This document shows positions 26,610 through 49,055 of a DNA stretch of 64,000 nucleotides, piece by piece. Each line of letters starts with the position of its first letter. Positions within the stretch are counted from its first letter, which is position 1. The notes beneath the pieces were generated by a model, which was given only the letters and a program-made list of their open reading frames with translations, ran no database searches and was not told where the DNA came from. This stretch comes from Burhinus oedicnemus (Eukaryota; Chordata; Aves; Charadriiformes; Burhinidae), in the NCBI GenBank assembly GCA_008921705.1, contig VFFE01007917.1, positions 270,946 through 334,945 of the forward strand, read 5' to 3'. The translations under genes were made by a program, and so were the position numbers.

Positions 26610-26837
26610 TTTTAACATAAGGAAAACATGAACATAAGGAAGAACTTCTTTCCTTTGAGGGTGGCAGAGCACTGGCACAGGCTGCCCAGAGAGGTGGTGG
26701 AGTCTCCGACTCTGGAGACATTCCAAACCCGCCTGGACACCATCCTGTGCAACCTGCTCTAGGTGACCCTGCTCTGGCAGGGGGTTGGACTAGATGATCT
26801 CCAGAGGTCCCTTCCAACCTGGCCATTCTGTGATTCA
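26610..26837 (+). mobile_element. CR1 LINE 3' fragment
   Basis: The block runs from aacataaggaagaacttc through ggttggactagatgatctcc to the 3' end ccattctgtgattc, in plus orientation. A short internal duplication of the acataaggaa segment occurs at its 5' edge. It sits about 0.6 kb beyond the probable EIF4E3 3' end. Confidence 0.92.
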
Positions 26838-27424
26838 ACCCTGTTTGTAGTTAAATATAATTTTTTTTTTTTTTTAACAGATCTCAGACAACTTGGAGGT
26901 AATTCAATGGGAGTAATATTATAAAAAGAAATCCTTGCAGCATTCGATGCATCTTGGAAAGTCACAGTGGTAAAAGTTAACCTAAGTAAGGCTAGCTGGG
27001 ATATTTCATACACCGTCACTGCAATAGTGTGAATTGGAAAACGTGATATAATGAAACTGGCAATAGCCTCTGCTTTTTACTTTGAAACCTCAATTTAACT
27101 GCAAATCAAAAATACTTTGAATATTAACTGAATACACACAAGAGATACTACTAATAAATTTTAGGCCTCCTTTCTGATTTAATAAAAAAAATTGAAAAAT
27201 ATTTTTAATCTACGAACAAAACATAGATAGCTTCTGAGAAAATAAGTCTTACTGAAAAATACACAGGTTCAAAAAAAACAAGTCTGGTAACATTTAATCT
27301 CAGAAAGCAATTACAGAAGCAAGACATTTGGATTTTAGAAAATTTGTTTAATTAATAATGCTCATTAACTGCACAGTTTTAATTAATAAATACAGATAAA
27401 GTTGTAAAAAAAGTCACAAATGTG
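26838..27424. other. AT-rich spacer beyond the EIF4E3 3' end
   Basis: Strongly AT-rich DNA with A-runs and no open frame of note. It may hold an extended EIF4E3 3' UTR if a more distal polyadenylation site is used. Confidence 0.5.
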
Positions 27425-27441
27425 CAATTCTTATTTTTAAA

Positions 27442-27447
27442 TTTATT
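27442..27447 (-). terminator. Candidate polyadenylation signal AATAAA for EIF4E3
   Basis: The plus strand reads tttatt, giving AATAAA on the gene strand 1.28 kb after the stop codon. It is the first canonical hexamer I noticed downstream of the stop. No transcript evidence is available. Confidence 0.35.
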
Positions 27448-27805
27448 TGATTTTAATGGCTGCCTCTTAATGCACTAAAGATGTGGAAATCCGTGCAACT
27501 TGAACAGTTGCCAAACAAAAACCTCTTAACAATGAAGTAACGCTCAGTGGAGTGTACGTTCATCTCTACCTCGCAGCTTCTTCTCCTGAAAGGAACTACA
27601 GCAATCTTTGGTAGTATATTAAAACAAACCAACACCTCAAATAATTAATATAGACAAACAATTAAAGATTAACACATTTTGTATTTGTATTCATGCTGCA
27701 ACACAAAACCCATTTCTTGTCTGTAATTTTTTTTTTTTTTTTAAAGGCGACTTAGGAAGTCACGATGGCTTGAAGCTACGTAGGATGGGATCTCTTCCTT
27801 TGCGC

Positions 27806-27856
27806 TGAAGTCAACGGCAGTTCTGATGCTGACCTTCACGGGGGCAGGCATGGGCC
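27806..27856 (+). repeat. Old dispersed repeat fragment (copy 1)
   Basis: The pattern tgaagtcaacggcagttct, then tgaccttcacgggggcagg and catgggcc, resembles a dispersed amniote element with the inverted motif gaagtcaatgg ... ccattgacttc followed by a GCAGG-GGGCC tail. A related copy lies at 55565. The family name is not known to me. Confidence 0.4.
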
Positions 27857-28726
27857 TAAAGGACTCACAGAAGTGTGAGGGATGGATCCAGTTAGTCTAA
27901 CGCTTTAGAAAGGATTCACGACACTTTATCATGAATGTACAGAAAAATATCCTAAGAAAGCATAAAATATAAAAACATTAAAAAACCCCATCACCTCTTA
28001 TTTAAGAGAGGTGTGGAGTTTGCAGGGTGTCCTACTGAAAGATCTCTCATTCTAGTCTGAACAGGGGCTCTTCTGAAATCACTGCAATTAAAACACTCGT
28101 TAACATCATCCCACATAGGGTTAGTCCCCATATAAACGTGTCCTCTTTAATCACTCGTTTAGTGACCACTTGACTATCTACTTTTACAGTATGTGTGCTG
28201 TTGTCAGTGCAAGACCAGATTACATTGAATATTAGAATAAATGCAGTGCAATTTCTTTCTCTCTTGGGACAAAACCAGGGAGTAAATCTTAAAATGATAG
28301 GAATGTTTCAAAATGCAAATCGAAACTACATTTCACCAAGCCAGTACTCCTCTAGGTCCAGCACACCTAGGAAAAGCAGCATACCATCTTTGTGCACGTT
28401 GGCATTTAGCGAAATACAGTACAGAAGAAATGAAAGCCTGTTATCTTAATGAAACACGAACAAATATAATTTGACTGAAAAAAAACACATGGCCAAAATA
28501 TCTTTTAAAAAAAAAAAATATGAAAAATTAAAAACACCCCAACGAAACAAGAAGTGATTAATTGTGCATTTAGCCATCAAGGCAACTGTTTTTCCTCATT
28601 TTTCCAGTTTGAAATGTTAGAAACTCAAAAGGGCCACTGTGTGCAGTGCTACTGCAGGGCTTCCACTGTCCTTCTCCTTGCCCAGACCACCTCAAAACAC
28701 CAACGAACAACAAATGAGCTCAGCAC

Positions 28727-40661
<11,935 letters not shown>

Positions 40662-40924
40662 CTCGAAAACAAAGCAGAGGCTAATAAAAATAATTATTTT
40701 GTCAAGGGGGTAGGAGGGAGATGGATGGGGAAAGTGAATCACACACGTGTGAAGTCAAAATATTCACATGTCAAAATCGCATAATAAACTCCGATTCCAA
40801 TTATCATGAATCATTTAAAGATTCGAGTGCTTTTATACTTTTGAGTAAATTAAGATTCAGCAGGTATTTTGTAAAACATTTCGATTAAAGGCGTGAATTA
40901 GGCATTTTAAACCAAGAATAACAG

Positions 40925-41235
40925 CGTTCCTTCTCACGGCCACCCCACACCCTTTTTGGGTTCAGCATCGCGGTCCCAACGCGAAGGGCCACCAGCAACC
41001 TCCTACCCCGGACTTCTTTTCGATTGCCTTTAATACAACCCCGAGCCCTCGTCTGAGCGTTTTAACGTACTCTCAGCGTTTCACACTTTTTTAAAAAAGA
41101 AAAGCCATCCACAGAGTTTGTCGGAGGAATTAGAATTATTTCTGCAAGCCGCCGCCGCCCGGAGCACAAGCCACTAGGTGGCAGAGGCGCACAACCGCCG
41201 GGGGCCAGCGGGCCGTGAGCCCCACTAGCCCACGG
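40925..41235. promoter_or_regulatory. Small CpG-rich patch upstream of the first visible EIF4E3 exon
   Basis: The patch is richer in CpG than the surrounding AT-rich intron, with a GCCGCCGCCGCCC run and the CTCF-like site at 41171. It could be an insulator or a secondary promoter for shorter EIF4E3 transcripts. A minus-strand ATG with a possible gtgaga donor exists here, but its phase does not fit exon A, so no coding first exon is proposed. Confidence 0.35.
41171..41184 (+). promoter_or_regulatory. Strong CTCF-like site
   Basis: The sequence CCACTAGGTGGCAG matches the known vertebrate CTCF core closely. It lies in a CpG-rich patch about 0.5 kb upstream of the first visible EIF4E3 exon. Binding is inferred from the motif alone. 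Confidence 0.6.
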
Positions 41236-44200
41236 GGGCAGAAAAGCTCCAAGACTTCAGGCAGCTCTTCCACCACCAGCATTTATTTCTTCGAGCCACG
41301 TCTACTACCAGCACTTCCCATAAAGCCAGGAGGTCCTTGGGTTGGTTTCGGCACCAGACCTCAGGGTTACGCCCAGGTACACCAAGCACCCTTTAGCATC
41401 TCTAGCTCACCCTGACTATTCCCAACTCCCATCCAGAGCTGCTCCCTTTAAGCACCCCATCACCTTCAAGGTCTTTTCCAACCCAAATGATTCCGTGGTT
41501 CTGTTTATAACCTTCATCACGACTCTTTGGTGTGTGCGATGCAGGGAACGGTGCATCCACATCCCCAGACGTCACCGGCTTCTGTCACCGCACTAATAGC
41601 GTGTGGGAACTAATGGCACATGGTAACCTTACAATTCCCAGCACATGCCCCCACAGGTGCAATTTGGGCGGAATGAGGTCAAAATTGCTAACGCGCATTC
41701 ACTTTGTTAGAACTGGAAACATTTTTTTCCCCTTCAGAAACTGAAGTAGGATTTCTGCAGAAAAAAAATGAAGATCAAAGACAAGGCAAACCTCCCATGG
41801 CATCTCTGAAGAGAAAACAAAAATGTGTAAAATGACTAAACCTGGAGACAGAAGCAACAGAGCAGATTTAAGGAAACAGAGGAAAAACCAGTTGTCGCTC
41901 AGGTACCTGCTGAAGAACAGATAAGGGCAAACCAGATCTCAGCAACCCTCCCATCAGTGCGGCTGTTTGCCCTGATACATCTGATCAGCATGAAACACAC
42001 CCAGGAAAACACTAAAATAACTCCCAGTTATTACAGATACAATTCACGCTCTGGGGCTAAAACTAGATATTTGCGTAAAGGAAGAAATTGCATATGCAAA
42101 ACTACTGAAAAAGCATCGCACCTTCAAAACTTTAATAGTAGCTGCAAAGTTTTTTTTTGAAGGCTCCTACCAAAGTAAGTTACTTTAAAAACACATACAA
42201 AACCAGCAGAGAAACCCCTCTCAACTTTTTCAGTATAGAACAGACAAACTAACACCTACTTCATTATTTGCCCGTTAATCACTAGACATAAGAATACATC
42301 ACAAGGGTGGAACCGATGAGAAGAACCGTGTGACACGTCCAAATTCCAAAACCCACTTTAACTAGAGATTACGAAAACAAACCAACCCCACAAAGTCTCT
42401 GTGCTGCAGGTTGTAGTCCTGTGGGTCGTGAACTATGAAAACTCCCGCGGGAAAACTGGTCACTTGAAAACAACAACAGCCAAAACTTTCATCGATGTGT
42501 TCAAAAGGAATTATCATAGTAAGGATTTTTTTTTTTTTTTTTAAACACTCCACACTCAGCATTAAAGAATAAAAAGAGCAACGCAGTTTTTAACAGAAGC
42601 AGAGTCAGTCAGATGGCCTTTAAATGTACAAAAAAAAAGTAGTAGTAAGTCAGAGACCTTGGCAGGTGATTTCACTGTGTTTGTCAGTAGGGAGTAGCGA
42701 ATTTGCAACCTACCCCTTCTTTTGAGCTTGCTGCTGACAGAAGTAGCTCCTCGCTATTAAGCTTCATTTCATATATTACACAACACAAACAAGCAAAACC
42801 CGAGATGACTGTGCCTGGTGGTGTCTCACACAGTTGCCCAAGAAATGACTTCTCCGAGACGCTACTTCGGCCAGTTTGCTGACCTTGCAGGCAGCAAGGC
42901 ACGTGGGTTTAACTTAGTGCTACAGCACAGAGCAACAGCACTCCCTGTACTCACACCGATGCTGCGATAGGAAGGTCTGCTCAAAGAAAAGATCGAAGGC
43001 TGTCCTTAGAGAATAGGTTTTAAAGGTTATCTAGATAATAGCCACTTAGCAAAATCCACGCCATTTAAAAGAACAGCTGAGAATATTCCACCCCGAGGTT
43101 ATAAAACGGTTCATTTGGATAGTTGCAAATAACATTTTTCTAGAGAAACTATGTGATCAGCTGGCAGAAAACACCAAACAACCAGCAAATTGTTTTAAAA
43201 GTTAAGTGAATGACCATTTATTTCTAGTAACCTGCCCAGCAAGCGCTCCATGCCCACAAGATCATACAGCGTTATTTCAGCTTTTCACCCAGGTCTGGCA
43301 AGTAGCAGTGATTTACAGGTACGAGTATGGGCCCCCAAACTTTTTTGATTAAAAAAAATTCTGGAAGGGACTGCAAGTGAGAAAATGATGACAGGCATCA
43401 ATTTAAAAGTTCAGGATCATTTGCTGCAGAAATGACACCTGCACAAATTTGGTTTAATGGATGAGTATGAGGCAGAGACAGTCTTTTAATCACAGCCAGA
43501 AGGAAAAAAAAAAAAAAATCTTAGGATTTCCTGCAAAATTACAGATTGCTGGTGAATTTGAGCCACAGTGATTCCGCGATAGCCACCCATAAACTCAGCA
43601 GATCAGCACAAATGACAACCGAGTGGTTTTTGTGCCTTGAAACCCACAAAATGGTGATTTTTATTTTATTTTTTTTTTAACTGAATACACAGAATAAGTT
43701 TAGCTTAAGTTAGGAGAAATGGCAGATGACTTCCAAATGAAGGAACCTGTAGAAACTCCTATTTCTGTAACTCTTGGAACAAACACACCGTAAGTGAGTA
43801 GTATGACGGTTGTGTACGTCGCTGGAAACCTCAATACACGTGTTATCACGGAACAGGAACCCTGCAAATACTGACCCTTGAAACGAAGCTCTTGCAGGAT
43901 TCCTCCCTTTGGGATAATTTTACTGCCATCAACAATAAAATTGATCCGATACGCCATACTGAACTGGCAGGTATTGCCACGGTGAGCAATTCATTTCCAC
44001 GTAACTCAACAGGCCCTGCAAATCCCTACGGGAGGGGACAGGTCCTCCCAGCTGGGTCCCAGCACCAGCCAGGCACCCACAGCTCTTCTAGGGATGGGGA
44101 CAGCTGGTCTGTCCCCACACCACCCGCGTTCCCCATGGAGAGCCTGCGCACAGGATATTCAAGAGTTCTCCTGGTCTGCCCGTTTTGTACCCCGTGATGC

Positions 44201-47200
44201 CACTTCTCTGCATCTTCAGAATCTTCAAGGGAGAAATTTTTGTGCAGTATCAGGAATGATCAGGCCAGTCCCACCGCGCAGCATCTCACAGTGAACCGCA
44301 CGGGCGGCAGTTAGAAGTGGAACGTGGCAACAGGAATAACCTACGTGAACTGAATCCTAATGCCAGCTTGCTTCACTACTCCTTCATTATTCCGGCACAA
44401 ATAAAGAACAAAGGATACGAAGATAAATTCCATTGTTTTATCCATGAATAAACCTCCAGGTGGTTGCGCTTATGTTAATGTCTGATGCTGAACTGTAGCT
44501 CTTCTGTTTCCCTACAAAGAATTAAGGATAGAAGTTTTTTCATCTGTGCTCACACCAGCCTTTGTTTCCCAGTGGGAATCTAATCGCAGCTTTAGCGGGA
44601 GCTTTAAAAGCTGCCAAGCACTTTTGAAAATACCCCTGTAAGTACTTAGCCACAGCTGCTTTTGGTATAAATAAGGAAAATATTTACTTATAAAGCATAA
44701 ACTCAAAAACATGCTGTGGCAACTAAATAAATCTGGTAATCCGTTCTGAATACAGAGACTGATTTCAAGCCATCAAAACCTGTCAAAATGCATTTACTGG
44801 GTTGAATGTTCTTATAATATTAACCATCATTTTTCATTATAAGCCACCTACTCATGAGCTTTAATAGATGAAATAGATGATTCTAGATAAATAAGATTTT
44901 GCTATAGGGAAGAAGGGAAATTATTAAGCTCAGTTTCAGATATCCGATGTGTTCTTTTATGAAGATTCACAGTTACTATGAAAATTGTTCCGTTACCAGA
45001 ATTTATCTACCAAACTTTATTTATATAGAACTCATCAGTATAACGCGGAGAGAGAAAAATCAGCACATAAGGATAATATGTTTATGCAAGAATATTTTCG
45101 CTTTCCTGGAATAGACTAACAACATTGCATTATATTTGACAGTGTTCATAAGCACGTTCTTCCCCGCACAAAGATACAGAAGAGTGAAGCTATTCTTGCA
45201 AGAGAAACAAAATTACCTAAGAAGCACTGTTGGAAGTCAAGCAAGAAGTCAAGGCAGGCAGGCCACGATCCTGCGATGCGATCCGCACTGCTGCACGCTC
45301 AGACTGCCGTGGAAGCCAGCGCGTCTTTGACGAAGTTTATCTAGAAACGAGACGCCTGCGCCAGGCTTTTGTGTGATCTGTGCTCCATTTCTGAGAGCAC
45401 CGATTTGTGAAGAAGGGCACTGGTATTTTCCCAGCTGTTGGCCGAGAGCGGTCTGGCAGCAACGCTGGCGGCTCAGATGCAGCGAGAGCTTCAAAAGAGG
45501 TCTTTCTGCAAGGCCACGCAACATCTCCATTACTGCCTGTGCATGCACACCTTGGACCAAAACCGTTACTGCTGACAAAACCTCAGGCTTCTCATCGTGA
45601 GGCTGAAAAATCAGACAACCACTGGTACGTTCTCTCTCTTCTTTTGGTAGGGAAAGGCTCACTTGGTGCAGCATTAAACAGGAGAAGGCATACACTACCC
45701 AGGTGAACTGGGTCGTGATTTGCAGGCTCTACAAAGTAGGCTATTTGCATGTTGTCCACACGTACATCAAAAAGCGTAATCAGCTTCACAGCTTTGTATT
45801 CACACGAAGATCACACCCAGATCCACAACCTCAATTCCCATCAAGGGATGGTTCAAAGCGCCTAACGTGGCGTGTTACCCAGGACGCCCCAGCCTGCGAT
45901 GGTCATTTCACCTGACTTCTCCTTTTGTGCAATCCCCGTCTTGAATGCACCACACAACATGAATACAGCGACCAGATTTGCAATCCTTGTTTTTCATTTG
46001 CTATTTCCAGTGATGCATATTGACGCTTCATTGTAAAAATAAACACATAAATAAATGAAAGACTACACAGCATAGCAAAAACCAGAAAGGCACTCCTTCC
46101 TTTCCAAGCCAGAGGCCAATATAAGCAGGACCCGGCACCAATCCAGAGTCCTGCTGAGATAAGCACGAGTGTGCAGAGCCACCAGCTTGGATCAGCTTCC
46201 CAAGGTGGCACCAAAGGCATCTGCAAGACTTGCTGACATTCCCCACGCGCCGTAACGTCACTGTGTGTAAAAGTACTCTGAATGCGACATGTACAGCAGG
46301 AAAAAAAACTTGGAAACCTGCAGAATGGACAAATAAAGCAGCAGACCTAAAGCCCTGGTTTCAAAACTTTCAGCACACGACCTTAAAACATTTTAACAGT
46401 TAAAAAAGAAATCTCGTTTCTCTTAAAAACACCCGACAGCTTCTCTGAAACTGCTGACCTGCGAGCATTTGAAGATCGTAGATGGGATCGTACTTGTCAA
46501 ACTGGTGAATGATATTCTCCCAAATGCTTTCATCACGCTCACTTTCCTAAAGCATATACGGGCTAAGATAGAAGAGAGCGATATCAGATGGTTACTATTT
46601 TAGACACACATACCAAGAAAGGCTTAGCACTTACGGGAAGTGCAGATGCCCCATGACACGTGTGAGATAATGGCAATGAACCAGAACCTGGTCACAGGAT
46701 CCCAGCCTCCAGATGTTAAGCCTGTGCCAAGGCATTCACAGAAACAAGCGCTAATGTAGATAAAACAAAGGCATTTACGTCTAAAGCTGGAGATGTATGG
46801 AGTGCCACGATGATAAAAGCAAGGTTGTGCACCCCAAGGGAATCACTTGGTAGCGTATCACTGGTTGCTATAGCAAGTACTGCTTAGCCGATGGATATTT
46901 ATTTTAACAGTGTGACTTAATGAAAAGATACATTTTGGAGATGTTAAAATGTATGTCGTGGACCTTTCTCACAGTAATTTAATTGAAAGAGATAACTCCA
47001 TAGCCATCTCAACATCTGTTTACCCTTAAGCATCACTTCTTCCTGCTTTTCAGTCCAAGTACAGCATAAAATGTAGTGGCAGCCAAAAATCAATACCGTC
47101 TCATGAGGAAACATCACTATTCCACACTAGGCATTACTAAAGTACGTTTAAGAAGTGCCCACAGTTATCTTCTTTGGAAAGTCCACCCTATACAAGCCTA

Positions 47201-48109
47201 AGCAGGGATCCCACCACCACATGTGCCTGGGCGTACCCCTAAATGTCACAGCCACTTCTGTGGGACTCTGTAGAGAGCCAGGAACAGCAGTCTGCAGTAA
47301 ATTAAGTTCACGGGTGCGTCCCTTGCGTGCTTTCTAATGCCTTAAATGGTTAAGTGGATGCATCATGCCTTGGCTGCTGTCATTCTTGTTCCCTGCCATT
47401 ATTCTGTCACTGTTGCTGGTAAACAAAACACAGTTTTGTGTATATAAGGTCCCACTTTTTTTTTTTTTTCCTCTTATCCATACACTCCTGGTTTTATAAG
47501 TTAAGGAACAACAATGCTACCTGATGAAATGCACTTATATGTGATCAGAAAGAAGAAAAAAAATAAACCAATAGAGTAACTGAATTTTAAGAGTGTAAAT
47601 TACAGTGGAACCAAGACACAGGAGGAAAAAAAAGTCATGACACAACTCAGGAACTTGAAATGGATTTTAACTTCCGATGTTGATTCTAAAAGACAGACAC
47701 GCTTATCTCCACATGGCTTGGGTAAACAAACATCTGGATGGTAGCTTGCTTAAAGAGCCGTCCAAATGGCACTTTTTAAAAAAACAAACAGAAAACACAA
47801 CTCAGATCCTGAACCCGACCCTAACTATGTCCTGAGTTCAAAAGGATTAACCAGAAATAGTTTGTGGGTTCGTTTATAAGGCTTGATTTGCAGGACCTGA
47901 GAAGTATTCGTGTGCTTTCAACAGTTTCAGCGGCAGAAAGGCTCCATAAAGGAAAGACCTTTCCTTCTGGAGTCGGGAGAGAGGAGAAATACAACAGAAA
48001 ACTGAGAAAAGGGAGACGCTGAAGATGAAAACCAAGATGCCAGAAAATACGCACTAGAAAGCCAATATCAAACTCTGATTTTAAACTTTCTGTTTCAGTT
48101 CTGAGTTTG
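41236..48109. other. EIF4E3 upstream intron or 5' flank
   Basis: AT-rich sequence between the CpG-rich patch at 40925 and the CpG island at 48110. It contains a CR1 remnant at 41458 and short A/T runs. No exon resembling the EIF4E3 N-terminus was found on the minus strand. Confidence 0.55.
41458..41508 (+). mobile_element. Short CR1 3'-tail remnant
   Basis: The stretch caccttcaaggtcttttcc then aacccaaatgattccgtgg matches the terminal part of CR1 elements, including the final attccgtggttctg variant of attctgtgattctg. It is only about 50 bp and diverged. Confidence 0.6.
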
Positions 48110-48640
48110 GTACTTTGCCCTGTGCCCAGCGGGTGAGCTCCCTCCGAACACCTCCCCGCCACCGTTCCAGGCTAAAACTTCCAGCACAAGAAACGTAACG
48201 CGCCTAGACCGACACTGGGGTGAATTAACACATTTTTCGCTAATCCCTCGCAACAGTTCACTCCGGGTTTTAAGAGCTGATCGCACACAGGCGTCGGACC
48301 GGACCACGCGAGAGGCGCGGAACGGGCCGCGGCGGGACGGGACACGCCGCGTTTGGGGACAGCCCCGCGAGGTGCGAAGCGCGACCTTTCGCCACCCTCT
48401 CCCCGGAGCTGGCAAGCGGCAAGGGCTACATTTAAACTTTTAAAACGCCACCGACGACGCCTGAAGCCGTGTGCGTCCGTCCAACTACAACACCCAAAGC
48501 GTTTCCCAAACCCGGTTCACGAACCGGCTCCCGGAAAGCGCGACCGCTCCCCGCCGGGAGGGGACGGGAGGGGACAGGAGGGGAGGCGACACCCTCTGCG
48601 TGCCCCGGTCCCTCTCATCCGCCCTTTTCCCAAGAATAAT
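48110..48640. promoter_or_regulatory. CpG island, candidate EIF4E3 promoter region
   Basis: This segment is GC-rich and dense in CpG, with many CGCG and CCGCGG-like stretches, unlike the AT-rich DNA on its telomere-neutral flank toward 41-48 kb. It lies about 7.5 kb upstream of the first visible EIF4E3 exon in gene orientation and stops close to the assembly gap at 48716. I found no coding sequence resembling the EIF4E3 N-terminus in it. It could drive EIF4E3 (minus), a divergent transcript (plus), or both. Confidence 0.55.
48556..48587 (+). promoter_or_regulatory. G-rich tract with G-quadruplex potential
   Basis: Within the CpG island there are closely spaced runs of three to four G separated by one to three bases (pattern GGGAGGGGACGGGAGGGG and onward). 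This fits the usual intramolecular G-quadruplex pattern on the plus strand and also resembles clustered SP1-type boxes. Confidence 0.5.
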
Positions 48641-48715
48641 TTCCCTTTCTCCAATCTGTTCCAGGAGCAAAACTGATGAAGAGCTGAGATGCTTTCCACA
48701 GACATATTTTTGGGT

Positions 48716-48735
48716 NNNNNNNNNNNNNNNNNNNN
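48716..48735. other. Assembly gap (20 N)
   Basis: Twenty N separate the CpG island from the minisatellite. A short fixed N run often marks a join of unknown length, so GC-rich sequence, possibly including a missing EIF4E3 first exon, may be lost here. Confidence 0.99.
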
Positions 48736-48780
48736 CAAGGGACGCTGCCGGGGAGGGACGCTGGAGCGGGACTCGGGCAA

Positions 48781-49055
48781 GGGGAGGAGGGATAGGGGAA
48801 GGACACATCCGCAGGGATGCACAGGGATGAGGGAGCCACTGGGCCAAGGGGAGGAGGGATAGGGGAAGGACACATCCGCAGGGATGCACAGGGATGAGGG
48901 AGCCACTGGGCCAAGGGGAGGAGGGATAGGGGAAGGACACATCCGCAGGGATGCACAGGGATGAGGGAGCCACTGGGCCAAGGGGAGGAGGGATAGGGGA
49001 AGGACACATCCGCAGGGATGCACAGGGATGAGGGAGCCACTGGGCCAAGGGGGGT
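48781..49055. repeat. 67-bp minisatellite, four copies plus a partial fifth
   Basis: Units begin with GGGGAGGAGGGATAGGGG at 48781, 48848, 48915 and 48982, and a partial unit begins at 49049. The period is exactly 67 bp and the copies are almost identical, which suggests recent expansion or homogenisation. Since 67 is one more than a multiple of three, the three minus-strand frames rotate through the array and all appear open, with a false repeated Pro/Ser-rich protein. It is not a gene. Confidence 0.95.

Larger units (their letters stand above)
27425..28726 (-). other. EIF4E3: Probable EIF4E3 3' UTR
   Basis: Directly downstream of the stop codon on the minus strand lies about 1.3 kb of AT-rich sequence with T-runs and A-runs. 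An AATAAA hexamer on the minus strand occupies 27447-27442 and would place a cleavage site near 27425. ATTAAA-type variants also occur nearby, so the true end is uncertain. The stretch also contains an old dispersed repeat fragment at 27806-27856. Confidence 0.4.

Noticed and set aside
40925..41015. Alternative EIF4E3 first coding exon starting at a minus-strand ATG in the CpG-rich patch
   Set aside because: The best donor leaves one base of a codon, while exon A needs two, so the frame would break. The peptide also does not resemble the EIF4E3 N-terminus.
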